Source: Gemmataceae bacterium (GTDB taxonomy: Bacteria; Planctomycetota; Planctomycetia; Gemmatales; Gemmataceae). From it: DNA of 42,781 nucleotides. Each line of letters begins with the position of its first letter. Position 1 is the stretch's first letter. Below, one piece after another: positions 41,863 to 42,781 of this stretch. Made by a program: the position numbers and the translations under genes. The stretch covers positions 1 to 42,781 of the forward strand of contig JAIEMG010000076.1 in the NCBI GenBank assembly GCA_019752375.1, given 5' to 3'. Under the pieces are notes generated by a model. The model was not told the origin of the DNA. It ran no database searches and saw only the letters and a list, made by a program, of their open reading frames with translations.

Positions 41863-42781
41863 GGCGCGGCGGCTCCTGGGTCGTCTGCGGGCAGGTCCAG
41901 CGTGCCCCCCTGGCCGCCGGTCCGCTCGCGGAACTCGTCAAAGTTCGCTTGTTGCTCCTCGGGATCCAAGCTCAGTTCCTGCTGCACGGTCTGCGGGCTC
42001 TTCACGCCGATGGTCGTGTAGATCTGATTCTCCTGGGCCTGCTGCAGCGTGTTGCGGACTTCGATCGTCGGCGGCACGGCCTGGATCGCCACGATCCGCC
42101 GGATCGTGGCGTAGTCGAAGAGCTGGTCGCCGGCCTTGATGCCGCCGCGCTTCTCGCAGTACCACTTGACCGCCCGCCAGATGGTGCCGACGTTGACGCC
42201 GCCGTAGAAGGCCTGGAAGGTCTTGCACCGCTTCACGAACGGGCTCTCGGCCGTGATCGAGCTGGCGTAGTTGTTGTTTGACGCGTCGCCGGACATGAGC
42301 CACTCCGGCGCGTTCCATTTGGCCCCGACGTTCCTCAGCACGAGCTGCACGACCTGGGCGAAGTACGGGATGCCCTGGGCGAACGGCGGCGGCACGTAGG
42401 TCATGCCCTTGGGCACGTCCCACACGGTGCCGGGCCCGATGCGCTGCACATTCTCCTTCGCGCCGGTGAACGGGTTGGGCCGGTCGTAGTCGGCCAGGCC
42501 GTCCTGGAAGCTCTGCACCTGGCCGGCCAGCGCGGTGTCGTGCTGGCGGATGAAGGCGATCGCCGCCTGGATGGCGACGGCCTCGTTCATGTTCTGGATC
42601 GCGCGGCTGGCGGTCTTGAGGCTGTCGTAGGTGTCGAAGCAGAAGTCGGTGATGCCGCGCTTCACGGCCCGGTCGACGCCGATCTTGACGTGCTCCATCT
42701 CCGCGGCCGGCACGTACTCGGCGTCGCCCACCGTGCCGCTGTAGGACACGGTGAAGCCGTAGAGCGTCTGCACGTCCTCGG
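41859..42781 (-). CDS. Portal protein, C-terminal part (runs off the window)
   Basis: About 307 residues to the stop at 41859, open at the right edge, so the start is outside. Features of a dodecameric portal: helical wing and stem regions (DFCFDTYDSLKTASRAIQNM; AVAIQAAIAFIRQHDT), a segment PEWLMSGDASNNNYASSITA as in portal proteins near the tunnel loop, and a Gln/Glu-rich C-terminus (LDPEEQQANFDEFRERTGGQ). Portals are the DNA gate and head-tail connector. The terminase genes should lie further right. Confidence 0.75.
   Translation of the reverse strand, partial: EDVQTLYGFTVSYSGTVGDAEYVPAAEMEHVKIGVDRAVKRGITDFCFDTYDSLKTASRAIQNMNEAVAIQAAIAFIRQHDTALAGQVQSFQDGLADYDRPNPFTGAKENVQRIGPGTVWDVPKGMTYVPPPFAQGIPYFAQVVQLVLRNVGAKWNAPEWLMSGDASNNNYASSITAESPFVKRCKTFQAFYGGVNVGTIWRAVKWYCEKRGGIKAGDQLFDYATIRRIVAIQAVPPTIEVRNTLQQAQENQIYTTIGVKSPQTVQQELSLDPEEQQANFDEFRERTGGQGGTLDLPADDPGAAAP

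Overview
The window joins about 16.2 kb of bacterial chromosome to at least 26.5 kb of an integrated tailed-phage genome that runs off the right edge. The GC-rich coding, secreted proteins of unknown function, and a dense set of palindromic intergenic repeats (several families, with spurious translations such as DFQSVRFS..DGLEIRPT and IRHSGFVI) suggest a planctomycete of the Gemmata type. This is an inference from pattern recognition, not from a search.

Host part (1-16196). A leftward group encodes a glycerol-facilitator-type aquaporin, a secreted transglutaminase-like protein and a CobW/COG0523 metal GTPase, followed after a terminator-like hairpin by a secreted thioredoxin-fold protein with a CPPC motif. 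Rightward, two Fur-family regulators precede katG (catalase-peroxidase); the second has lost part of the usual zinc site, and a 16-bp palindrome lies before katG. Next come a GT4-type glycosyltransferase, a 5'-truncated TolC-family gene, and three tandem paralogues of a secreted 'HEWG' protein family with no function I recognise. The gaps between these genes hold at least five kinds of palindromic repeat. One is a MITE-like 127-bp element present at three loci, and in one copy its core is triplicated.

Junction (16197-16239). The 3' half of a tRNA-Lys(CTT), broken exactly at the anticodon loop, marks the left attachment site. The intact tRNA and the integrase are expected beyond the right edge.

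Phage part (16240-42781). Nearly all genes read leftward as one late cluster in the order portal, two small Cys-containing proteins, MuF-type minor head protein with a C-terminal HExxH zincin domain, a small follower gene, terminator, prohead protease with an in-frame nested scaffold, head decoration protein, major capsid protein, head-tail connector and small structural genes, major tail tube protein, tail chaperones G and G-T, tape measure, distal tail genes, fibre and spike, lysis-type genes (Cys peptidase and several tiny membrane proteins), and finally a ParB/HTH protein. The organisation is that of a siphovirus. G and T overlap in the -1 frame at a GGGAAAC slippery site followed by an 8-bp GC stem, which is the arrangement used in phage lambda.

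Three rightward 'moron'-like genes interrupt this leftward cluster: a zinc-ribbon protein with its own TATAAT box, a zinc-ribbon membrane protein of planctomycete type, and a 49-residue ORF. Two more small rightward genes lie next to the attachment site.
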